Notes: generated from the sequence alone by a model not told the origin. A DNA stretch of 37,930 nucleotides from Actinobacteria bacterium HGW-Actinobacteria-5 (GCA_002843035.1 PHEV01000014.1:17702-55631), one strand, 5' to 3'; counted from the stretch's first letter, positions 7,479 through 19,829 are shown. Numbers and translations are program-made.

Positions 7479-9386
7479 TCAGGCCAGCTGGGTGAGAATC
7501 AGGACGGCTCCGACCAGCACAACGCCGATCGTCATCGTCAGGGCGTAGGCGCGGACCTGACCGGTCTGCAACCGTCTGGCCTGGCTGGACAGGCCGGAGA
7601 AGACGCCGGCGAGGCCGTCGGCCCCCGCGTCGATGATCCGGTCGTCGCCGGTCACGACCCCGCGGGACACCGCGAGGGTCGGACGCACCACCAGGGTGTC
7701 GTTGATCAGGTCGCCGAACAGGTCGTTGCGGCCGGTGACCGTGAACGGGTTGCCCGAGGCGGGCGCGACGTTCGGCACCGGCTTCGTGCCGAAGATCCAC
7801 CACGCGAGTGCGATGCCCGAGGCAACCACCAGCAGGGTCGCCCAGCCGATCGGGCCGGGCATCAGCGCCGTCTCCTGGACGTGCGCTCCGGTCGCCGGCT
7901 CCAGCCATTCCTGGATCCAGTTGTTCATCAGGGCGCCGGCCACGACGCTGAAGAACGCGAGGATGATCAACGGGACCGTCATCACCCATGGCGACTCGTG
8001 TGGGTGAACCTTCTCGCGCCAGCGCCGCTCGCCGAGGAAGGTCATCACCATCAGCCGGGTCATGTAGAAGGCCGTGATACCGGCGCCGATCAGGGCGGTC
8101 ACCCCGGCCACCGTGCTCACTTCGAAAGCCGCTTCGATGATGTGGTCCTTGGAGAAGTAGCCCGCGAACCCCGGGACGCCGATGATCGCGAGGTAGCCCA
8201 TCGCGAACGTCCAGAACGTGACCTTCATCACCTTCGCCAACCCGCCGTAGTGGCGCATGTTCACGTCGTCGTCCATGCCGTGCATCACCGAACCCGCGCC
8301 GAGGAACATGTTGGCCTTGAAGAAGCCGTGGGTGAGCAGGTGGAAGATCGCGAACGCGTAGCCGACCGGGCCGAGCCCCGCGGCGAGCATCATGTAGCCG
8401 ATCTGGCTCATCGTGGAACCGGCCAGCACCTTCTTGATGTCGTCCTTGGACGAGCCGATCCAGGCACCGGCCATCAGGGTCACGCAGCCGACCACCACGA
8501 CGGCCGTGCTGGCGGCGGACGACATCTCGAAGATGGCGTGGCTGCGCACCACCAGGTAGACACCGGCGGTGACCATCGTCGCCGCGTGGATCAGGGCCGA
8601 CACCGGCGTCGGGCCCTCCATGGCGTCCAGCAGCCACGCCTGCAGCGGGACCTGGGCGGACTTGCCGCAGGCGCCGAGCAGGAGCAGCAGCCCGATCGTG
8701 GTGGCCCAGAACGGCTCGAGGTGTGGCGCGGCGGCGTTCACTGCGGTGAACGCCGAACTGCCGAACAGCGCCAGCATCGCCATGATCGCCATGGTCATGC
8801 CGAGGTCGCCGATCCGGTTCATCACGAAGGCCTTCGTGCCCGCGGCGGCCGCGGACGGCTTGTGCTGCCAGAACCCGATCAGCAGGTAGGACGCCAGGCC
8901 GACGCCCTCCCAGCCAACGAACAGGACCAGGTAGTTGTCGGCCAGGACCAGGGTCAACATCGCCGCGATGAACAGGTTCAGGTAGGCGAAGAACCGCCGC
9001 CGCCGCTCGTCGTGCGCCATGTAGCCGACCGAGTAGATGTGGATCAGCGCGCCGACGCCGGTGACCAGCAGCGCGAACAGGATCGACAGCTGGTCGACCA
9101 GCAGGCCGGCGGAGATGTGCCACATTCCGGTGGTGATCCACTCGAACATCGGCACCGCAACCGCGCGCGCGTCCGGGGCGCTCTGCAGTTGCTGGGCGAA
9201 CAGGCAGGCCGCGATGCTGAAACTGAACAGCACGGCGGCCACGGCGAGCCAGTGACCGATGCGGTCCAGGATGCTGCCGAACAGCAGCAGGATCGCCGCG
9301 ACAACCGCGGGCGTGGCGATCATCAGCCACGCGTAGGAGAACATGCCGGTTGCGGCGACCGGGGCGAGGGCTTCCAGGGTGATCAT
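7479..9386 (-). CDS. nuoL: NADH-quinone oxidoreductase subunit L
   Basis: The 635-residue protein is the distal antiporter-like subunit. Visible conserved parts are FVGWEGVGLASYLLIGFW, CGKSAQVPLQAWLLDAMEGPTPVSALIHAATMVTAG (read as consecutive motifs) and LTHGFFKANMFLGAGSVMHG. Near the C-terminus, before the last helix, is a polar amphipathic region (GLAGVFSGLSSQARRLQTGQ), consistent with the long lateral helix HL of NuoL. The family's terminal proton channel sits here, at the tip of the membrane arm. It is 13 bp downstream of nuoK and 14 bp upstream of nuoM, two of the few junctions in this operon that do not overlap. Confidence 0.96.
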   Translation of the reverse strand: MITLEALAPVAATGMFSYAWLMIATPAVVAAILLLFGSILDRIGHWLAVAAVLFSFSIAACLFAQQLQSAPDARAVAVPMFEWITTGMWHISAGLLVDQLSILFALLVTGVGALIHIYSVGYMAHDERRRRFFAYLNLFIAAMLTLVLADNYLVLFVGWEGVGLASYLLIGFWQHKPSAAAAGTKAFVMNRIGDLGMTMAIMAMLALFGSSAFTAVNAAAPHLEPFWATTIGLLLLLGACGKSAQVPLQAWLLDAMEGPTPVSALIHAATMVTAGVYLVVRSHAIFEMSSAASTAVVVVGCVTLMAGAWIGSSKDDIKKVLAGSTMSQIGYMMLAAGLGPVGYAFAIFHLLTHGFFKANMFLGAGSVMHGMDDDVNMRHYGGLAKVMKVTFWTFAMGYLAIIGVPGFAGYFSKDHIIEAAFEVSTVAGVTALIGAGITAFYMTRLMVMTFLGERRWREKVHPHESPWVMTVPLIILAFFSVVAGALMNNWIQEWLEPATGAHVQETALMPGPIGWATLLVVASGIALAWWIFGTKPVPNVAPASGNPFTVTGRNDLFGDLINDTLVVRPTLAVSRGVVTGDDRIIDAGADGLAGVFSGLSSQARRLQTGQVRAYALTMTIGVVLVGAVLILTQLA

Positions 9387-9399
9387 CGTCGGCAGTCCC

Positions 9400-9699
9400 T
9401 CACAGCTTCAGCAGGTTCGCCGCGTCCACGGAGGTGGAGCGCCGGGTGCGGTAGATGGTGATGATGATGCTCAGCCCGACCACGACCTCCGCCGCGGCCA
9501 CCACCATGACGAAGAAGGTGGCCACCTGGCCGTCCAGGCCACCCCGGGCCAGCGCGAATGCCACCATGGCGAGATTGGCCGCGTTCAGCATCAGCTCCAC
9601 CGACATGAAGGCGACCAGCGCGTTGCGCCGGATCATCACACCGATGGTGCCGATCGTGAACAGGATCGCGGCCAGGTAGACGTAATTGTCGGGGCTCAC
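9400..9699 (-). CDS. nuoK: NADH-quinone oxidoreductase subunit K
   Basis: The 99-residue, three-helix membrane subunit has two membrane-embedded glutamates, both present: Glu35 in MSVELMLN and Glu71 in AAAEVVVG. They form part of the central hydrophilic axis of complex I. The start is GTG at 9699, overlapping the nuoJ TGA. Length is exactly that of the family (about 100). Confidence 0.96.
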   Translation of the reverse strand: MSPDNYVYLAAILFTIGTIGVMIRRNALVAFMSVELMLNAANLAMVAFALARGGLDGQVATFFVMVVAAAEVVVGLSIIITIYRTRRSTSVDAANLLKL

Positions 9700-10490
9700 T
9701 CGTCGTCCTCCTCGGCCTCGCCGGATTCGACAGCATCGAAGACGGCTGCGGTGTTGCGGCTCAGCGCCGGGGCGTCCACGATCACCCCGCGCTCGGCCAG
9801 CGTGGTCGATACCGAGGCCTGGCTGATCGTGCCGTCCGGCAGCAGTGCGGGGGTCGCGATCGAGTTGTGCCGGGCCAGGACGCCGGAGTTGGGCAGCGAG
9901 CCGGGGTGGGCGCCCGACTCGGCGTAGTCCCGCATCCGCGCGTCCGCCAGTTCGCGCTGGGTGGGCTTGGGCCGGGTGCGGGCGTGCTGGCCGAGCACCA
10001 TGGCACCGACCGCGGCCGTGATCAGCAGCGCCGAGGTGAGCTCGAAGGCGAACACGTAGCGGCCGAAGATCAGTGCGGCGAGCGACTCGACGTTGCCGCC
10101 GTGCGCTGCGTTCGCCTCGTCCAGCCCGACGTTCGGACCGCCCTGCAGGGCAGCGCCGATGCCGAAGACGATCAGGCCGAGCATGCCGATCCCGGCCAGC
10201 CAGGCGGCGAGCTTCTGTCCCTTCAGCGTCTCCACCATCGAGTCCGGCGTGTCCACGCCGACCAGCATCAGCACGAACAGGAACAGCATCATGATCGCGC
10301 CGGTGTAGACGATGATCTGGACGAAGGTCAGGAACATCGCGTTCAGCGAGGCGTACAGGACGGCGAGGTTCACCATCACGAACGCCATGCTGAGGGCCGC
10401 GTAGACGGCCTTGCGGAAGAACAGCAGGCCCAGGGCGCCGAGCACCATCAGCGGTGCGACGATCCAGAACGTGACCTCCTGGCCGATCAT
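9696..10490 (-). CDS. nuoJ: NADH-quinone oxidoreductase subunit J, long C-terminal tail
   Basis: The 264-residue membrane subunit has five helices in the first 170 residues, with the conserved [10 protein letters not shown] region after an [14 protein letters not shown] helix. That helix is the one that changes between alpha and pi-bulge forms in complex I. The ATG at 10490 overlaps the nuoI TGA (ATGA). Residues after about 175 form a hydrophilic tail of roughly 90 residues ending in acidic EEDDE. This makes the protein much longer than E. coli NuoJ (184), as in other actinobacterial NuoJ. The tail function is unknown. Confidence 0.95.
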   Translation of the reverse strand: MIGQEVTFWIVAPLMVLGALGLLFFRKAVYAALSMAFVMVNLAVLYASLNAMFLTFVQIIVYTGAIMMLFLFVLMLVGVDTPDSMVETLKGQKLAAWLAGIGMLGLIVFGIGAALQGGPNVGLDEANAAHGGNVESLAALIFGRYVFAFELTSALLITAAVGAMVLGQHARTRPKPTQRELADARMRDYAESGAHPGSLPNSGVLARHNSIATPALLPDGTISQASVSTTLAERGVIVDAPALSRNTAAVFDAVESGEAEEDDE

Positions 10491-11050
10491 CGGGTGCCTC
10501 CTGAGGCGTCGCCGACCGCCGGGGTGCGGTTGTCGGGAGTACCGGTGGCGGGCAGGCCGAGGAAGTAGTCCTTCTCGTCCGCGCCGAGCCGGCGCGGGTG
10601 CGGCGGCTCCTCCATGCCCGGCAGTAGTGGGGCGAGCAGCCGGTCCTTGGTGTAGATCATCTTCTCCCTGCTGGTGTCGGCCAGCTTGAAGTCGTTGGTC
10701 ATGGTCAGCGCCCGGGTGGGGCAGGCCTCGATGCACAGCCCGCACAGGATGCAGCGCAGGTAGTTGATCTGGTAGACGCGGCCGTACCGCTCACCGGGGC
10801 TGTACCGCTCGGTCTCGGTGTTGTCCGCGCCCTCGACGTAGATCGCGTCCGCCGGGCAGGCCCAAGCGCACAGCTCGCAGCCGACGCACTTCTCCAGGCC
10901 GTCCGGCCAGCGGTTCAGCTGGTGCCGGCCGTGGAAGCGGGGCGCGGTGATCTTCTCCTTGCCCTTCTCCGGGTAGCCCTGGGTGAAGGTCTTGCGGAAC
11001 ATCGTCCGGAAGGTGACACCGAACCCGGCCCACGGGTCGAAGATGCCCAT
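10487..11050 (-). CDS. nuoI: NADH-quinone oxidoreductase subunit I (two [4Fe-4S] clusters)
   Basis: The 187-residue ferredoxin-like subunit carries two complete CxxCxxCxxxCP motifs: Cys55/58/61/65 and Cys100/103/106/110. These bind clusters N6a and N6b, which pass electrons from NuoG to NuoB. The N-terminal segment ([12 protein letters not shown]) is the amphipathic helix that lies on the membrane. The ATG is directly adjacent to the nuoH stop with no spacing or overlap. Its stop overlaps nuoJ. Confidence 0.97.
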   Translation of the reverse strand: MGIFDPWAGFGVTFRTMFRKTFTQGYPEKGKEKITAPRFHGRHQLNRWPDGLEKCVGCELCAWACPADAIYVEGADNTETERYSPGERYGRVYQINYLRCILCGLCIEACPTRALTMTNDFKLADTSREKMIYTKDRLLAPLLPGMEEPPHPRRLGADEKDYFLGLPATGTPDNRTPAVGDASGGTR

Positions 11051-12358
11051 CTACTGCTCCTCTCCCGACGCCGGTACGGCGGCCTCGGCGGTGGACGGAA
11101 CCACGTCCTGCATTTCCGGCAGCACCTGGCCCGGCATCGGCGGGACGGGGTAGCCGCCGGCGAAGGCGTCGAAGACACCCGGTGCCGGTTCCTCGTCCGG
11201 GGCCGGCTTCTCCCCGATGAACATCACCGCGACGAGCGCGAGCAGGATGATGACGATCCCACCCCACAGCACCGGCCCCTGCAGCAGGTTCGCCTGGCGC
11301 AGACCCTGGAAGGTCGCGATGACCACGATCCAGCCGAGCGAGACCGGGATCAGGCCCTTCCAGCCCAGCCGCATGAACTGGTCGTAACGGAACCGCGGCA
11401 GGGTACCGCGCAGCCAGACGAACAGCGAGATGAACAGCTGCACCTTGATCACGAACCAGATCGGGCCCAGCCACGGGTTGTTCAACGCCGGCATCAGCGT
11501 GTCGGCGAGCCAGCTCAACGGCCAGATCGGCAGGTAGCCGCCCATGAACAGGGTGGTCGCGATCGCGGAGACCGTGGCCATGTTGATGTACTCGGCCAGG
11601 AAGTAGACCGCGTAGCGGAAGCCGGAGTACTCGGTGATGTAGCCGGAGACGAGTTCGGACTCCGCCTCGGGCAGGTCGAAGGGCGCCCGGTTGGTCTCGC
11701 CGACCATCGAGATGACGTAAACCACGAAGGAGGGCAGCAGCAGCAGCCAGTACCAGGACTGCAGGCCGAGGTCGATGCCGAAGGGGGACAACGCCGTCCG
11801 CTGCGCCTCGACGATGTCGTGGGTGGACATCGAGCCGGCGTACAGGAACACCGCGACCAGGGCCAGACCCATCGCGATCTCGTAGGAGATCATCTGGGCC
11901 GACGAGCGCAGGCCGCCGAGCAGCGAGTACGGCGAGTTGGACGACCAACCCGCGAGCACGAAGCCGTAGATGCCGACCGAGGTCACCGCCAGCAGCACCA
12001 GCACGCCGACCGGGAGGTCGGTGAGCTGCAGGTAGGTGTCGACGCCGAACATCGTCACCTTCCCGCCGAAGGGGATCACGGCCCAGGCCGTGAAGGCCGC
12101 AGTTCCGGCGATCATCGGGGCGAGGGTGAACAGCACCCGGTCGACCATGGAGGGCATGAAGTCCTCCTTGATCAGGAGCTTCATGCCGTCGGCCAGCGCC
12201 TGGCCGAGGCCGAGCGGGCCGTTCATGATCGGGCCCAGGCGGTGCTGCATCTTGCCGACCAGCCGGCGCTCGTACCAGACGTTGAAGATCGTCCAGACCA
12301 GCAGGACGACGAACAGGACGACGACCTTGATCAGGACCAGCCACCACGGATCGTTCAT
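11051..12358 (-). CDS. nuoH: NADH-quinone oxidoreductase subunit H
   Basis: The 435-residue membrane subunit forms the quinone-access chamber. Diagnostic motifs are [20 protein letters not shown] near the N-terminus and [20 protein letters not shown], the acidic loop lining the quinone cavity, near residue 220. About eight helices are visible. After the last one there is an extension of about 55 residues rich in Pro, Glu and Ala that E. coli NuoH (325 residues) lacks; similar tails are common in actinobacteria. The ATG overlaps the nuoG TGA. Confidence 0.96.
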   Translation of the reverse strand: MNDPWWLVLIKVVVLFVVLLVWTIFNVWYERRLVGKMQHRLGPIMNGPLGLGQALADGMKLLIKEDFMPSMVDRVLFTLAPMIAGTAAFTAWAVIPFGGKVTMFGVDTYLQLTDLPVGVLVLLAVTSVGIYGFVLAGWSSNSPYSLLGGLRSSAQMISYEIAMGLALVAVFLYAGSMSTHDIVEAQRTALSPFGIDLGLQSWYWLLLLPSFVVYVISMVGETNRAPFDLPEAESELVSGYITEYSGFRYAVYFLAEYINMATVSAIATTLFMGGYLPIWPLSWLADTLMPALNNPWLGPIWFVIKVQLFISLFVWLRGTLPRFRYDQFMRLGWKGLIPVSLGWIVVIATFQGLRQANLLQGPVLWGGIVIILLALVAVMFIGEKPAPDEEPAPGVFDAFAGGYPVPPMPGQVLPEMQDVVPSTAEAAVPASGEEQ

Positions 12359-14802
12359 TCCTCGCCTCCCACGCTCAGGGTGACCTCGTCGCCGAAGACC
12401 ACGCCCAGTTCACCCAGCGGCGTGCCGGGCGAGTTCGTCGGCACCCAGACCGCACCCTCGACCATCCCCGGGGTGATCGCGACCGGCAGGCTGTACCAGC
12501 CGGAGCCGCCGCTCACCGCCACCGCGTCGCCCTCGGCAACGCCGAGCGCCTGGGCCAGCGCAGGGCTGACCCTGGCGAGCGAGGGTCTGGCCGTGTCCGC
12601 GAGGGCACCCTCGCCGTCCTGGCCGCGGCCGCCGTCGATGAGCTGCCGCCAGGTGGCCAGCTTCACGATGGCCTCCCCATCGGTGACCTTCGGCACCTTC
12701 GGTGCCACGGTGCGGGTGCGGCTCTTCCTCACGGGCTCGGCCGGCCTGGCGTCGGCGACCCCGGCCGGGTCGGTCCAGGTGCCCAGCTCGGTGAGCTCGG
12801 CGAGCGCCTGCTTCGGCGTCCGGACCCCCAGCGGACGGCCGAGGGCGTCGGCCAGAGCCGCCAGCACCCGCAGGTCGGTCATCGGCGCGGCGGACTGAGG
12901 GATCACCGTGTTCACCCGGCCGGGCCGGTGCTCCCAGTTCAGGAACGTGCCGGGGTGCTCCTCGATCAGCGCGACCGGGAAGACCACGTCCGCCCGCTCG
13001 GTGACCTCGGAGAGCCGGCTCTCCAGGGCGACCACGAACCCCGCGTTCTCCAGGCCCGCACGGACGGCGGCAGCATCGGCGAAGTCGACCGGCTCGAGTC
13101 CTGCGACGACGAGCGCCTTCAGCTCGCCGGCCGCGGCGGCAGCCAGCATCCCGGTCGCGTCCATGCCGTCCTCTGCCGGAAGGCTGTCGACCTCCCAGGC
13201 GGCGGCGACGTCGACCCGTGCGGCGGTGTCCGTCGCGGGGCGTCCGCCCGGCAGCAGTCCGGGCAGGCAGCCCGCCTCCACCGCGCCACGGTCACCGGCG
13301 CGGCGCGGCACCCAGGCCAGCCGGGCACCGGTGGTCTCCGCCACCTCCGCAGCCGCAGCGAGCAGCCCCGGAACGAGCGCGGCCCGCTCCCCCACCAGCA
13401 GGACGTTCCCCGCGGCGAGGCCGAGCCCGCGCAGGGCTGCCACCTCGGCACCGGGGACCGTCGCCACCACGGTGGCGTTCAGCTTGGCGCTGCCGTCGCT
13501 CGCGAACGGGGCGATGGTCGTGACCTTCAGGCCCTTCTTGCGGACGCCCTTGCGCAGCCGCAGGAAGATCAGCGGCGACTCGTCCTCCGGCTCGAAGCCG
13601 ACCAGCACCACGTGGCCGGCGGTCTCCAGGTCGGTGTAGGTGACCGCGCCGGCGAGGGACTTCCCCGCGACGTTCGCCGCAAGGAAGGCCTCCTCGTCCG
13701 CGCCGGCCGGACGCGAGCGGAAGTCGATGCTGTTCGTGCCGAGCACGACCCGGGCGAACTTGCTGTAGCCGTAGGCGTCCTCCAGGGTCAGCCGGCCGCC
13801 GGTGAGCACGCCGGCGCTACCACCGGCGGCGGCCAGGCCGGCGACGGCGGCGTCCACGGCTTCCGGCCAGGACGCGACGCGCAGCGCGCCGTCCTCACGG
13901 ATCAGCGGCCGGGTGATCCGGTCCTCACCGCGGGCCGAGACGAAGGCGAAGCGACCCTTGTCGCAGTTCCACTCCTCGTTCACCTCCGGCGCCTCACCGG
14001 CGAGCCGGCGCTTCACCTGGAAGTGGCGCTGGTCGGTACGCAGCTGGCAGCCGCCCGCGCAGTGCTCGCAGGTGGTGGTGGTGCTGACCAGGTCGAACGG
14101 GCGGCTCTGGAACCGGTAGGCGGCCGAAGTGAGCGCACCGACCGGGCAGATCTGCACGACGTTGCCGGAGAAGTAGGAGTTGTACGGGTCGTCGGCGTAC
14201 CGGCCCACCTGCTGCAGCGCGCCGCGCTCGACCAGCGCGATGAACGGATCACCGGAGATCTGCTCGGAGAACCGGGTACACCGGGCGCACAGGACGCACC
14301 GCTCGCGGTCGAGCAGGATCTGCGCGGAGATGGCGACCGGCTTCGGGAAGGTCCGCTTGACGCCCTCGTAGCGCGACTCGCCCTGCCCGTTCGCCATCGC
14401 CTGGTTCTGCAGGGGGCACTCGCCGCCCTTGTCGCAGATCGGGCAGTCGAGCGGGTGGTTGATCAGGAGGAACTCCAGCATGCCCTTCTGGGCCTTGCGG
14501 GCCACGTCGGAGGTGTGCTGGGTCTTGATCTGCATGCCGGGCGCGCACTCGAGCGTGCAGGACGCCTGGGGCTTGGGGAAGCCGCGTCCGTTGCCGGCGT
14601 CCGGCACCTCGACCATGCACTGCCGGCAGGCGCCGACCGGGTCGAGCAGCGGGTGGTCGCAGAACCGCGGGATCGCGATCCCGATCATCTCGGCCGCCCG
14701 GATGGCCAGCGTCCCCTTGGGCACCTGCACCTCGACGCCGTCGATCGTGACGGTGATCAGGTCGACCGGCGCGACCTGATCGGCCTTGGTCTGGACGCTC
14801 AT
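12355..14802 (-). CDS. nuoG: NADH-quinone oxidoreductase subunit G
   Basis: The 815-residue Fe-S subunit has these ligands in order: [2Fe-2S] N1b at Cys48/59/62/82; His116-Cys120-Cys123-Cys129 for N5; Cys169/172/175 and Cys219 for N4. Cys245-x2-Cys248-x3-Cys252-x27-Cys280 gives the off-path cluster N7. The C-terminal half resembles the molybdopterin-oxidoreductase fold but is divergent and probably cofactor-free, as in other NuoG. The ATG at 14802 overlaps the nuoF TGA; an open frame of 43 codons upstream lies within nuoF and is rejected. The presence of N7 ligands is worth noting because several lineages have lost it. Confidence 0.96.
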   Translation of the reverse strand: MSVQTKADQVAPVDLITVTIDGVEVQVPKGTLAIRAAEMIGIAIPRFCDHPLLDPVGACRQCMVEVPDAGNGRGFPKPQASCTLECAPGMQIKTQHTSDVARKAQKGMLEFLLINHPLDCPICDKGGECPLQNQAMANGQGESRYEGVKRTFPKPVAISAQILLDRERCVLCARCTRFSEQISGDPFIALVERGALQQVGRYADDPYNSYFSGNVVQICPVGALTSAAYRFQSRPFDLVSTTTTCEHCAGGCQLRTDQRHFQVKRRLAGEAPEVNEEWNCDKGRFAFVSARGEDRITRPLIREDGALRVASWPEAVDAAVAGLAAAGGSAGVLTGGRLTLEDAYGYSKFARVVLGTNSIDFRSRPAGADEEAFLAANVAGKSLAGAVTYTDLETAGHVVLVGFEPEDESPLIFLRLRKGVRKKGLKVTTIAPFASDGSAKLNATVVATVPGAEVAALRGLGLAAGNVLLVGERAALVPGLLAAAAEVAETTGARLAWVPRRAGDRGAVEAGCLPGLLPGGRPATDTAARVDVAAAWEVDSLPAEDGMDATGMLAAAAAGELKALVVAGLEPVDFADAAAVRAGLENAGFVVALESRLSEVTERADVVFPVALIEEHPGTFLNWEHRPGRVNTVIPQSAAPMTDLRVLAALADALGRPLGVRTPKQALAELTELGTWTDPAGVADARPAEPVRKSRTRTVAPKVPKVTDGEAIVKLATWRQLIDGGRGQDGEGALADTARPSLARVSPALAQALGVAEGDAVAVSGGSGWYSLPVAITPGMVEGAVWVPTNSPGTPLGELGVVFGDEVTLSVGGEE

Positions 14803-16121
14803 GCGTGCACCTCGGTCTTCTCCGGAACCTCGAACAGGGCGCTGCGGCCGTACGGGAAGAGCTCCCAGGCGGGCGTGCTGTAGCCGGCCTCGAACTCGCT
14901 GCGGAAGTGCCGCACCGCGCTCGTCACACACGCCACCGCACCGTCGGCGAGCGCGCAGAACGACTTGCCGCCGATGTCGTCACAGATGTCGAGCAGCTTG
15001 TCCACGTCGCCCTCGACGGCCTGTCCCGCCTCGAACTTCTTCAGCAGCTGGACCAGCCACCAGTTGCCCTCGCGACAGGGCGTGCACTTGCCGCAGGACT
15101 CGTGCTTGTAGAACTCCACCCAGCGCAGCGTGGTGCGGACCACGGAGGTGGTCTCGTCGAACACCTGCAGCGCCTTCGTGCCCAGCATCGAGCCGACACC
15201 GCCCATGCCCTCGTAGTCCAGCGGCACGTCGAGGTGCTCGGCGGTGAGGATCGGGGTGGAGGAACCGCCCGGCGTCCAGAACTTCAGCTCGTGGCCGGCC
15301 CGGACGCCGCCGGACAGCTGCAGGAGCTGGCGCAGGGTGATGCCCAGCGGAGCCTCGAACTGGCCGGGACGGTTCACGTGCCCCGACAGCGAGTAGATCG
15401 TCATGCCCTTGGACTTCTCGGAGCCCATCGAGCCGAACCAGGCCGACCCGTTCTTCACGATCGCGGGGACGCTGGAGATCGACTCCACGTTGTTGATCAC
15501 CGTCGGGGAGGCGTACAGGCCCGCCACGGCGGGGAACGGCGGCCGCAGCCGGGGCTGGCCGCGCCGACCCTCGAGCGAGTCCAGCAGTGCCGTCTCCTCA
15601 CCGCAGATGTAGGCACCCGCGCCGGCGTGCACGACGATGTCGAGGTCGTAGCCGGAGCCGAGGATGTTGGTGCCCAGGTAGCCGGCGTCGTAGGCCTCCT
15701 GCACCGCCTGCTGCATCCGCCGGATCACGTGCAGCACTTCGCCGCGGATGTAGACGAACGCGGTGTGGCAGTCGATCGCGTAGGAAGCGATGATCATGCC
15801 CTCGACCAGCGTGTGCGGGCTGGCCAGCAGCAGCGGCATGTCCTTGCAGGTGCCCGGCTCGGACTCGTCGGCGTTCACCACCAGGTACTTGGGGTTCGGG
15901 TTGTCCTTCGGCACGAAGCTCCACTTCATGCCGGTCGGGAAGCCCGCGCCGCCGCGTCCGCGAAGCCCGGACTCCTTGACCAGGTCGGTGACCTCGGCCG
16001 GGGTCATCTTCAGCGCCGTGCCGACGGCCTGGTAGCCGCCCGTCGCCGCGTACGCCTCCAGCGTCCAGGACTTCTCCGTCCCCCAGTTCGCGGAGAGGAC
16101 GGGGGTGAGCGTGTCGGTCAC
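14799..16121 (-). CDS. nuoF: NADH-quinone oxidoreductase subunit F (NADH/FMN site)
   Basis: The 440-residue subunit oxidises NADH. It contains the Gly-rich [16 protein letters not shown] loop (about 53-67) for NADH/FMN, the [17 protein letters not shown] region near 180, and the N3 [4Fe-4S] ligands in [12 protein letters not shown] (about 342-353). The fourth Cys lies in [10 protein letters not shown] near 398. The start is GTG at 16121, overlapping the nuoE TGA as GTGA. Length is typical. It works with NuoE and NuoG as the dehydrogenase module in the cytoplasm. Confidence 0.97.
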   Translation of the reverse strand: MTDTLTPVLSANWGTEKSWTLEAYAATGGYQAVGTALKMTPAEVTDLVKESGLRGRGGAGFPTGMKWSFVPKDNPNPKYLVVNADESEPGTCKDMPLLLASPHTLVEGMIIASYAIDCHTAFVYIRGEVLHVIRRMQQAVQEAYDAGYLGTNILGSGYDLDIVVHAGAGAYICGEETALLDSLEGRRGQPRLRPPFPAVAGLYASPTVINNVESISSVPAIVKNGSAWFGSMGSEKSKGMTIYSLSGHVNRPGQFEAPLGITLRQLLQLSGGVRAGHELKFWTPGGSSTPILTAEHLDVPLDYEGMGGVGSMLGTKALQVFDETTSVVRTTLRWVEFYKHESCGKCTPCREGNWWLVQLLKKFEAGQAVEGDVDKLLDICDDIGGKSFCALADGAVACVTSAVRHFRSEFEAGYSTPAWELFPYGRSALFEVPEKTEVHA

Positions 16122-16833
16122 TTCTGCTCCTCCGGCTTCGGGGCGGTCCAGCCGTTGGCGTCCGCGATCGACTTGCCGAGCAGGGAGGCCCGCCCGGCGC
16201 TCGGCCCCTCGTCGGCGCGCCCGTCCGGGAACCCGGCGAGCACGCGCTCCGCCTCGCGCCAGCTGGTGATCGTTGCGCCGCGCGTGGAGTGCACCTCACG
16301 ACCCGCGGCGAGGTCGTCGAGCAGCTGCTCGGCCTTCTGGGGCGTCATGTTGTCCATGAACTCCCAGTTGACCATCATCACCGGGGCGAAGTCGCAGGCG
16401 GCGTTGCACTCGATCCGCTCCAGGCTGAAGGTGCCGTCCGGCGTGGTCTCGTCCGGACCGATGCCCAGCTTCTCGCTGACCCGTTCCAGCAGCGCGTCGC
16501 CGCCCATCACGGCGCACAGCGCGGTGGTGCAGACCCCGACGTGGTGCTTCCCTCCCGGACGTCGCCGGTACATCGTGTAGAACGTCGCGACACCGGAGAC
16601 CTGGGCGGTGGTGATGCCGAGTACCTCGGCACACGCCTCGATCCCCGCCGGCGAGATCCGACCGTCCACGCTCTGCACCAGGTGCAGCATCGGCAGCAGC
16701 GCAGAGCGCGGCTGCGGGTAGCGTCCGGCCAGCTCGCGCAACTCCGACATGGTTGCCTCGTCGATGGACGTGGTGGTGTCGGACATGTCCACCTCGCCGG
16801 ATTCGCCGAAGAACGACTGGAACTCGTGACCGC

Positions 16834-16837
<4 letters not shown>
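16118..16837 (-). CDS. nuoE: NADH-quinone oxidoreductase subunit E
   Basis: The 239-residue thioredoxin-fold subunit carries [2Fe-2S] cluster N1a, with ligands Cys103, Cys108, Cys144 and Cys148 (VCTTALC and ECNAAC). The helical N-terminal domain contains [15 protein letters not shown]. The ATG at 16837 overlaps the nuoD TGA (ATGA). The open frame upstream runs antisense-free through nuoD and is not coding. The N-terminal 25 residues ([20 protein letters not shown]) are a weakly conserved lead before the conserved domain; the Met at residue 18 could be an alternative start. Residues after 180 form an Ala/Gly-rich tail ending AKPEEQK-like. Confidence 0.95.
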
Positions 16838-18176
<1,339 letters not shown>

Positions 18177-18180
<4 letters not shown>

Positions 18181-18857
18181 CGATAGTTCCTCCGCGCGTC
18201 AACCGGCGGCACGGTGGTGCCCTTGTACTCGATCGGGATCCCGCCGAGCGGATAGTCCTTGCGCTGCGGGTGGCCGACCCAGTCGTCGGGCATCAGGATC
18301 CGGGTCAGGTGCGGGTGTCCGTCGAAGATGATCCCGAACATGTCCCAGGTCTCGCGCTCGTGCCAGTCGGCCGCCGGGTAGGTCGCCACCACGCTCGGCA
18401 CGTGCGGGTCGGCGTCCGGGCAGGCGGTCTCCACGCGCAGCCGGCGGTTGTGGGTCATCGACTGCAGGTGGTACACCACGTGCAGCTCGCTGCCCGCATC
18501 GTCGGGGTAGTGCACACCGGAGACCGACGCGCAGAACTCGAAGCGCAGCAGGGCGTCGTCACGCAGCGCCTGCATCACCTCGACGACCTTCTCGCGCGGC
18601 ACGAAGAAGGTGAGCTCCCCGCGGTCGAGGACGACCTTGATGAACGGGTCGTCGACCAGGGCGAGCAGCCGGTTGTAGGCATCGTCGTACCAGGAGCCGA
18701 ACGGGGGCTCACTGGCGGCCGGCCAGTCCACGGCACGCACGATCCGGCTGTAGCCGGAGGTGTCGCCGGTGCCCGAGCTCCACATGCCCCGGCGCGTGGC
18801 GACCGGCTTCGGCGGCTCGGGGACGGCCGGTGTGAGGTCGGACTGCTCGTCGCTCAT
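18177..18857 (-). CDS. nuoC: NADH-quinone oxidoreductase subunit C
   Basis: The 226-residue protein corresponds to the 30-kDa subunit. The conserved signature near the C-terminus is [20 protein letters not shown] followed by [19 protein letters not shown]. Residues 1-40 are a charged, Pro-rich lead not conserved in the family. NuoC supports the NuoB/NuoD interface and has no cofactor. Its ATG overlaps the nuoB TGA and its TGA overlaps the nuoD ATG. Confidence 0.96.
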
Positions 18858-19411
18858 CGCAGCAGGCCCTTCATCTCGTGGGTAGCCGGGGCGACCAGCG
18901 CTGCCCGCTCCGCGGCCTCCCAGGCCTCAATCTCGTTCTTGGCCATCGGACGCTTGGCGACAATGTCCTTCTTCAGCTTGAACATCGCGTCGATCAGCAT
19001 GTCGGGACGGGGCGGGCAGCCGGGCACGTACACGTCCACCGGGACCAGGTGGTCGCCGCCCTGCACGATCGCGTAGTTGTTGAACATGCCGCCACTGGAC
19101 GCGCACACGCCCATCGCCAGCACCCACTTGGGGTTGGGCATCTGGTCGTAGACCTGGCGCAGCACGGGAGCCATCTTCTGGCTGATCCGGCCGGAGATGA
19201 TCATCAGGTCGGCCTGGCGCGGGGAGGCGCGGAAGACCTCCTGACCCCAGCGTCCGGCATCGAACCGGGGCGCGCCGTAGGTCATCATCTCGATGGCGCA
19301 ACAGGCCAGGCCGAAGGTGGCCGGCCACAGCGACGCCTGCCGCATCCAGCCGAAAACGCCCTCCAGCGTGGTCAGCACCACGCCCTGGGGGATCTTGTCC
19401 TCAATGCCCAT
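18854..19411 (-). CDS. nuoB: NADH-quinone oxidoreductase subunit B (cluster N2)
   Basis: The 185-residue subunit holds the terminal [4Fe-4S] cluster N2 that reduces quinone. All ligands are visible: adjacent Cys37-Cys38 (LACCAIEMM), Cys103 (VCASSGG) and Cys132 (PGCPPRP). It is related to the small subunit of NiFe hydrogenases. It starts 15 bp after the nuoA stop, with GGGAG about 10 nt upstream. The C-terminal 30 residues ([23 protein letters not shown]) are an acidic, helical tail. Confidence 0.97.
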   Translation of the reverse strand: MGIEDKIPQGVVLTTLEGVFGWMRQASLWPATFGLACCAIEMMTYGAPRFDAGRWGQEVFRASPRQADLMIISGRISQKMAPVLRQVYDQMPNPKWVLAMGVCASSGGMFNNYAIVQGGDHLVPVDVYVPGCPPRPDMLIDAMFKLKKDIVAKRPMAKNEIEAWEAAERAALVAPATHEMKGLLR

Positions 19412-19426
19412 ATCCGGTTACTCCCG

Positions 19427-19786
19427 TCAGTCCCACTCCAGGCCGCCGCGTCGCCACACGTAGGCGTACGCGACGAACACCGTCACCATGAACAGCACCA
19501 TCTCGACCAGGGCGAACAGGCCCAGCTGCTTGAAGGTGACCGCCCACGGGTAGAGGAAGATGGTCTCGATGTCGAAGACGATGAACAGCATCGCCGTGAT
19601 GTAGTACTTGATCGGGAACCGGCCGCCGCCCATCGGCTGGGGGGTGGGCTCGATTCCGCACTCGTACGAGCTGTACTTGATCTTGTTCCAGCGCCGCGGC
19701 CCCAGGAACGAACTCAGTGTGATCGAGACCGCCAGGAAGAACGCGGCCAGGGCCATGATGCCCAGCAGCGGAATGTAGGGGCTCAT
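19427..19786 (-). CDS. nuoA: NADH-quinone oxidoreductase subunit A
   Basis: The 119-residue, three-helix membrane subunit is the first gene of the nuo operon. The loop YSSYECGIEP contains the conserved Cys that, in the mitochondrial homologue ND3, reports the active/deactive transition. FIVFDIETIFLYPWA with its membrane acidic residues is diagnostic. The ATG at 19786 is chosen because the family begins with the first helix there. An open frame of 34 more codons reaches into the end of the reductase gene, and its composition is unlike NuoA. Only 43 bp separate it from the upstream reductase stop, so transcription may start upstream of that gene. Confidence 0.95.
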   Translation of the reverse strand: MSPYIPLLGIMALAAFFLAVSITLSSFLGPRRWNKIKYSSYECGIEPTPQPMGGGRFPIKYYITAMLFIVFDIETIFLYPWAVTFKQLGLFALVEMVLFMVTVFVAYAYVWRRGGLEWD

Positions 19787-19829
19787 CGTGAAGCGGTTCC
19801 CTTCTGCAGCGAGCGGAGCACAGGAGTTG

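Noticed and set aside
5953-9330. Apparent 1125-codon nuoM frame suggesting a NuoL-NuoM fusion
   Set aside because: The upstream part is nuoL in a wrong frame. nuoM has its own ATG and ribosome site at 7464, and nuoL has its own stop at 7479.
7458-9461. Long plus-strand frames opposite nuoL, nuoM, nuoH, nuoG and nuoF
   Set aside because: No domain-like sequence; compositional shadows of the nuo genes.
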